DNA of 10,788 nucleotides, taken from positions 1 through 10,788 of the forward strand of contig CAMYNZ010000097.1 in NCBI GenBank assembly GCA_947259865.1. Direction: 5' to 3'. The stretch's first letter is position 1. Each line of letters starts with the position of its first letter. A program made the translations under genes and the position numbers. The notes beneath the pieces were generated by a model, which saw nothing but the letters and a program-made list of their open reading frames with translations, did not search any database and was not told the origin of the DNA. Below are positions 7,606 through 10,788 of the stretch, piece after piece. Origin of the DNA: an uncultured Desulfobacterales bacterium. GTDB taxonomy: Bacteria; Desulfobacterota; Desulfobacteria; Desulfobacterales; G020354645.

Positions 7606-7756
7606 GACAACCTTTTTGAAAAAGTGCAGGTGCTGAATACAATATGATATCTACTTCTGGTTCCCGTGGGAATACATCATACGAGTGTGATTCCAGCCAA
7701 GTCAAAAATTCCAACAAACCATGGTCCGCATCCAGTCGGAAGGTGTCAAAGCGCAC
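7592..7756 (-). CDS. Doubtful small reading frame before livG
   Basis: A 54-codon frame from GTG 7756 to TGA 7594-7592, overlapping the livG start by 14 bases; the frame is open back to 7771. Its translation looks more protein-like than chance, with RFDTFRLDADHGLLEFLTW followed by an acidic, hydrophobic-patterned stretch. I do not recognise it. There is no good ribosome-binding site. A second frame (ATG 7851 to TGA 7764-7762, 29 codons) ends where this one opens, so a one-base shift would join them into about 85 residues. It could be a leader peptide, the remnant of a decayed gene, or chance. Confidence 0.2.
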   Translation of the reverse strand: MRFDTFRLDADHGLLEFLTWLESHSYDVFPREPEVDIILYSAPALFQKGCHGSS

Positions 7757-8000
7757 GAACTTCAAAGATGATCAAACAGGTAAAAGTTTTGCCAGTGATG
7801 GTGAGACCCCCGTCGGTTTTGAAGAACGTTTAGTTTTTTCGAACTCCTCATTTTGCGATTAGAATTTAGTAACTGAAGGTGGCACAGCGTAGGGGGGCTT
7901 GTCAACCCATTTTTACCCGAATGAACGTCTTTTAATGTAATTTATTAGACGATTTACTCAAACAAAAAAATTAATAACGTAACACCTAAAACTTAAAACA
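7606..8000. other. Intergenic region upstream of livG
   Basis: About 395 bp between the mutase terminator and livG. It holds the doubtful small frame (7592-7756), a minus-strand TTGACA at 7905-7900 without a good -10 at the right distance, and an imperfect 26-bp dyad at 7926-7951. A 72-codon plus-strand frame (7644-7862) is Ser-rich with no ribosome-binding site and is not called. The promoter of the importer operon should lie here, but I cannot place it. Confidence 0.4.
7926..7951. promoter_or_regulatory. Imperfect dyad, possible operator upstream of livG
   Basis: CGTCT at 7926-7930 and AGACG at 7947-7951 bound a 26-bp AT-rich dyad in which 9 of 13 half-site positions match. Its size and position are in keeping with a dimeric repressor site controlling the importer operon. 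This rests on symmetry alone. Confidence 0.2.
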
Positions 8001-8030
8001 TGATGAATTCGAATTTTTCCGAATTCATCA
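8001..8030 (-). terminator. Hairpin overlapping the mutase small-subunit stop codon
   Basis: A perfect 11-bp stem (8001-8011 with 8020-8030) and 8-nt loop. On the minus strand it begins exactly with the TGA stop of the small-subunit gene and is followed by a T-rich tract (TGTTTTAAGTTTT). The stem is AT-rich and the T-tract is interrupted, so termination may be weak. It probably ends the mutase operon and separates it from the livG operon. Confidence 0.5.
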
Positions 8031-8429
8031 ATTACCTTCACCCATGGTGTCTTCAATATAACCTACAATTTCTTCCATGCTGGATCCGGGCGGAAAGACC
8101 GCTGCAATTCCCATTGCTTCAAGCAGGGGTATATCTTCCCGGGGGATGGTTCCGCCGGCGATGACGACCTTATTTTCAACCTTTTTTTGTTTGAGGAGGT
8201 CCATAACCTGGCGGACCTGCTGGTAGCGTCCGCCGAGACTCAGACCGATCAGGTCGACGTCTTCCTGAACGGCTGCGGTAACAATCTGTTCGGCCGATAG
8301 CATCCCGCCATAAATAACCTCCATCCCTGCATCTCGCAGGGCCATTGCCACCACAGCAACCCCGGTCCAATGGCCATCCAGGTTTGGTTTTGCCAGCAAT
8401 ATTCGTGGTCGTTGTGTTTGTGGGCCCAT
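8028..8429 (-). CDS. B12-binding small subunit of a two-subunit acyl-CoA mutase
   Basis: A 133-residue stand-alone cobalamin-binding domain, the usual size of small subunits in methylmalonyl-CoA-mutase-family enzymes with split chains. The DxHxxG motif is present as DGHWTG (18-23), with His20 the expected lower cobalt ligand. The GG of the third B12 motif is at 92-93 (AGGTIP). The second motif, normally SxL (e.g. LSILSGAH), reads LSLGGRYQQ here, so it is altered. The ATG at 8429 has AAAGGA about eight bases upstream; an ATG at 8433 is in another frame. It follows the large subunit by 131 bases, and together they should form the active cytoplasmic enzyme. Confidence 0.88.
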   Translation of the reverse strand: MGPQTQRPRILLAKPNLDGHWTGVAVVAMALRDAGMEVIYGGMLSAEQIVTAAVQEDVDLIGLSLGGRYQQVRQVMDLLKQKKVENKVVIAGGTIPREDIPLLEAMGIAAVFPPGSSMEEIVGYIEDTMGEGN

Positions 8430-8560
8430 ACATAAATCCTTTCTGGCTCAGCAGCTTATATGCTTAGCGGTTATCAGCTTTTGCGGCGTGCGAATATAGA
8501 TAGCGTCAGGTCCCAGGAATATGATTAAAAATTTGTGGAACGGTTGAAAGCCTTTGAATT

Positions 8561-10192
8561 TCAGAACGTCATTTTGGGCGGATCCCAGGTGCCGAATACC
8601 TCGCGAAATACCTGGCCGACCTCTCCGACGGTCACGGACGCCTGGACCGTTTTCATCATGATCGGCATGATGTTTGCCCCGGTTTGACAACCTTTGCGAA
8701 GTTCATCCAGGCAACGGTTGGCTTTATCCGTATCACGCTCGTGTCGGAGCTGATCCAATCTTTCCATGGCAATTTCCCAGGCCCTGGGATTGTGACGAAA
8801 AGTCTCCACGCAGTGGGGTTCTTCATCCATCTGGAAGCAATTCACCCCCACCACCTTCAGCTCCCCGCTGGAAACCTTTCTTTGTTTTTTTACAGTTCCC
8901 TTTACGGCTTCCCGGTGGAAAAAGCCCGATTCAAGGGCCGGTATAAAACCGCCTACCTGATCGATTTTGTTCAGATACTCCCAGGTTCGCTTTTCTATCT
9001 CGTTGGTCAGCCATTCCACGTAATACGACCCGGCCAAAGGGTCGATGACATTGGTGATATTGCTTTCGTATTGCAAGATTTGCTGGGTTCTTACGGACAT
9101 TGTGTGGGCCATCTCAGAGGGGGTGCAGATGGCTTCATCATAGGCGGCCACACCCAGCGATTGCACGCCGGCAAGCCCTGCCGCCAGGGCCTGGTAAGTG
9201 CCCCGCACGATATTGTTGAAGGGTTGTTGATACGTATATCCGGAGCCCTGCACCAGAGCATGAATTCGCATTCTGAGGGATCGCGGGTCTTTGGCGTGGT
9301 ATTTTTCACTCAATAATTTGGACCACATGCGACGGGCCGCCCGCATCTTGGAGATGTCCTCAAAGAAATCACGGCCGGTGGCAAAGCTGACTCCGCCGAT
9401 GGCGTATGCGAATTCATCAATCGTTAAATTCCCTCTATTCAGAATCTCATCGATGTAGGCGATGGCATTGGCCATAGTCATGGCCAACTCGTGATGGGAG
9501 TTGACGTTACACTCGCGGGCGTTGTAACCCGGGATTGAAATCGGTATCCACCGGGGCAGCTTATCCACACAAAATTCAATAAGATCACAATTCAACCGCA
9601 GGCCGGCTGCAGGACCCACTTGATCCTGGTAGAGGTTTGATAGATAAAAAAGGAAGAAATCACCCTCGCCGGTTCCGCTCAATTTTTCCAACGGAATACC
9701 TCTTTTCTGGGCCACGGAGAAATAGCAGGCGTGGGAAAAGGGGCTTAACGGCGGTCCGACGCCGCCCGGATGGCAATAAAGCTTTTCGATGGGGATACCT
9801 TCCAGGGCGATCTCAAACTCTTCGAGGGAAAACATCGGCGGCCCGAACTGACCGACTTCGTCTTTACGACCGAGAACCGCAGGATGATCCACGTCATACA
9901 AATACCAGGTGGACATATCGCTTTCCATGATAAACCCGGTTTCCCCCTGTTTTAGTAAATACAGGATGCGTTCCCTTTCGTCTTCGGCAGTACCATAACC
10001 GCTCAGTTGAAATATTCTCCAAAGTTTGGCCCGGTACATGTCGGGATAGGCGCCCCGGGTAAAGGGCGCTTGCCCGGGGGCTCCCAGATCATTTTCATAA
10101 TCTAAGTCGGCAATATCCTGGGGACCATAAATCTTTTTTAAGGGAATCCCGGAGATAGTGCTGTCATAGTCGGGTTTTTTTAGGATTTCCAT
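8561..10192 (-). CDS. Divergent large subunit of a B12-dependent acyl-CoA mutase (methylmalonyl-CoA mutase family)
   Basis: A 543-residue substrate-binding TIM-barrel subunit without a B12 domain, like the large chains of split mutases (isobutyryl- and 2-hydroxyisobutyryl-CoA mutases). Family marks: FTRGAYPDMY (44-53), GYGTAED (65-71), RAARRMW (284-290), NNIVR (326-330), RTQQIL (368-373), IDPLAGSYYVE (383-393). By my eye alignment to P. shermanii methylmalonyl-CoA mutase, key residues differ: Tyr89 to Leu63, Arg87 to Phe61, Gln197 to Glu176, the His of GYH (His244) to Asn224, and the Arg207 segment has no Arg. It therefore probably acts on another acyl-CoA. The ATG at 10192 has AAAGGAG seven bases upstream. 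The usual annotation 'methylmalonyl-CoA mutase' would be misleading. Confidence 0.87.
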   Translation of the reverse strand: MEILKKPDYDSTISGIPLKKIYGPQDIADLDYENDLGAPGQAPFTRGAYPDMYRAKLWRIFQLSGYGTAEDERERILYLLKQGETGFIMESDMSTWYLYDVDHPAVLGRKDEVGQFGPPMFSLEEFEIALEGIPIEKLYCHPGGVGPPLSPFSHACYFSVAQKRGIPLEKLSGTGEGDFFLFYLSNLYQDQVGPAAGLRLNCDLIEFCVDKLPRWIPISIPGYNARECNVNSHHELAMTMANAIAYIDEILNRGNLTIDEFAYAIGGVSFATGRDFFEDISKMRAARRMWSKLLSEKYHAKDPRSLRMRIHALVQGSGYTYQQPFNNIVRGTYQALAAGLAGVQSLGVAAYDEAICTPSEMAHTMSVRTQQILQYESNITNVIDPLAGSYYVEWLTNEIEKRTWEYLNKIDQVGGFIPALESGFFHREAVKGTVKKQRKVSSGELKVVGVNCFQMDEEPHCVETFRHNPRAWEIAMERLDQLRHERDTDKANRCLDELRKGCQTGANIMPIMMKTVQASVTVGEVGQVFREVFGTWDPPKMTF

Positions 10193-10272
10193 TTCGGGAC
10201 TCCTTTGTTCAAAATGATTTAGGGTTGGGCCCGTTGCACCCGCTTATAGCGGGATTGACCATAAAAATTGAA

Positions 10273-10281
10273 AGCATACCA
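10273..10281 (-). promoter_or_regulatory. Possible extended -10 promoter for the mutase operon
   Basis: On the minus strand TGGTATGCT resembles an extended -10 (TGnTATAAT-like), about 80 bases before the mutase start. There is no good -35 at 17 bases. If used, the leader RNA would include the CCCGC/GCGGG hairpin at 10239-10253. Confidence 0.22.
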
Positions 10282-10434
10282 TAAAACCGGCTTCAGTCCT
10301 GATTGGCACCTAAGGATAAATCGGGTGAAAAACCACTGACATAAACAACAGCACATCGAATGCTGTGGAGATGAGAATATGGAATAGGCATTGGGGTGTC
10401 AAGCAATCATTAAAAGTTGGGCGGAAAATCGCAA

Positions 10435-10463
10435 CAATCATTGATCTAAATTTAATGATCAAA
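10435..10463. promoter_or_regulatory. Dyad and direct repeat, possible operator in the divergent promoter region
   Basis: TTGATC (10441-10446) and GATCAA (10457-10462) form an inverted repeat. ATCATT/AATGAT half-sites overlap it, and CAATCATT is repeated 31 bases apart (10404 and 10435). A weak plus-strand promoter (TTGCGT at 10469, TAATTT at 10492) lies just downstream. A regulator binding here could control both divergent units. Confidence 0.25.
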
Positions 10464-10579
10464 TCGTTTTGCGTTTCCGACAATTAAATGTTAATTTAAG
10501 AAAATATCCGGATTAAGCTGGCAGCAACCTTTATGCAGGGCTCAAATAACTTAGCTAAAACAACAAAAGAAGACCTACA

Positions 10580-10788
10580 ATGAATATGCCCGAAGATACT
10601 CAATGGGAAGATCTGGTTGTATCCCCCGAAGAAGCGCTTGCCAATATCAAACCGGGGATGACCATCTTCCTGGGAAGCGGTGTGGCCGAGCCGCGCACGT
10701 TGATGAAGGCACTGATCGACTCCGGTGCTCCCAATACCAATGATCTGGAATTGATCCAGTTGACGAGTCATTCGGACGTTTTTTCATT
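10580..10788 (+). CDS. Acetyl-CoA hydrolase/CoA-transferase family protein, N-terminal fragment
   Basis: Divergent gene, cut by the window end after 69 codons. The start is MNMPEDTQWEDLVVSPEEAL, then IKPGMTIFLGSGVAEPRTLMKAL (about 24-46), the typical N-terminal glycine-rich strand-turn of the acetyl-CoA hydrolase/4-hydroxybutyrate CoA-transferase family. Such enzymes move CoA between acids through a glutamyl-CoA intermediate; the catalytic Glu would lie beyond the window. An in-frame stop at 10556-10558 rules out upstream starts; ATG 10586 is the only near alternative. An AAGAAGA stretch serves as a weak ribosome-binding site. Some members in related bacteria continue into an acetyltransferase domain, which cannot be judged here. 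Confidence 0.82.
   Translation, partial: MNMPEDTQWEDLVVSPEEALANIKPGMTIFLGSGVAEPRTLMKALIDSGAPNTNDLELIQLTSHSDVFS

Larger units (their letters stand above)
10193..10579. other. Divergent intergenic region between mutase and CoA-transferase genes
   Basis: 387 bp that must hold both promoters. It contains hairpins at 10239-10253 (CCCGC/GCGGG, 5-nt loop) and 10348-10366 (ACAGCA/TGCTGT, 7-nt loop), a direct repeat CAATCATT at 10404-10411 and 10435-10442, and a dyad TTGATC/GATCAA at 10441-10462. The segment 10435-10500 is very AT-rich. I looked for a cobalamin riboswitch before the B12 enzyme and did not find its conserved box. Confidence 0.5.

Noticed and set aside
7644..7862. Plus-strand frame of 72 codons upstream of livG
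   Set aside because: Low-complexity Ser/Lys-rich translation, no ribosome-binding site and no recognisable family.
8684..9316. Plus-strand frame of 210 codons within the mutase gene
   Set aside because: Entirely antisense to the conserved mutase large subunit, with no recognisable domain.
10300..10325. Sigma-54 promoter (TGGCAC near 10304)
   Set aside because: The -12 element (TTGCA-like) is missing at the required distance.
10193..10579. Cobalamin riboswitch before the B12-dependent mutase
   Set aside because: The conserved B12 box and core elements are not visible. CCACTG near 10333 is an isolated match.
10496..10771. Minus-strand frame of 91 codons at the right end
   Set aside because: Overlaps the CoA-transferase N-terminus antisense, and that frame has clear family motifs.

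Overview
The window looks like a chromosomal segment of an anaerobic, acid-degrading bacterium of the old Deltaproteobacteria (Desulfobacterota, Desulfobacterales-like). This rests on gene content and order: a branched-chain-amino-acid-type (liv) ABC importer with a long-chain-type acyl-CoA ligase inside it, next to a two-subunit B12-dependent acyl-CoA mutase and a CoA-transferase-family gene. Base composition is moderate, with AT-rich intergenic stretches. The taxonomic call is inference.

Layout, following the minus strand, which carries nearly all genes. A mutase operon comes first: large subunit (10192 to 8561), then B12-binding small subunit (8429 to 8028), closed by a hairpin that starts at the last stop codon. 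After a roughly 420-bp gap holding only a doubtful small reading frame, an importer/ligase operon follows: livG (7605-6823), acyl-CoA ligase (6805-4865), livH (4872-3964), livM (3760-2678), livK-like binding protein (2644-1397), livF (1297-506). The first 505 bases are non-coding and rich in inverted repeats, including an apparent 235-bp element with imperfect terminal inverted repeats and four GGCGG hairpins. At the right end, a divergent plus-strand gene starts at 10580 and is cut by the window edge; it encodes the N-terminus of an acetyl-CoA hydrolase/CoA-transferase-family protein.

How the parts may work together (inference): LivK binds an organic acid in the periplasm, LivHM with LivFG import it, and the ligase traps it as a CoA thioester. 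Related liv clusters often carry such a ligase. The mutase could rearrange the carbon skeleton of that acyl-CoA or a breakdown product, and the CoA transferase could move CoA between acids. The substrate cannot be read from the sequence.

The most interesting point is the mutase. It has the fold-level hallmarks of the methylmalonyl-CoA mutase family, but active-site positions that define methylmalonyl-CoA mutase are replaced, including the catalytic His, the substrate-contact Tyr and the substrate-clamping Arg. It is probably not a methylmalonyl-CoA mutase, and its substrate may be undescribed. Second in interest are the two intergenic repeat structures: a heptad-phased inverted array between livH and livM, and the MITE-like hairpin element next to the livF stop codon.
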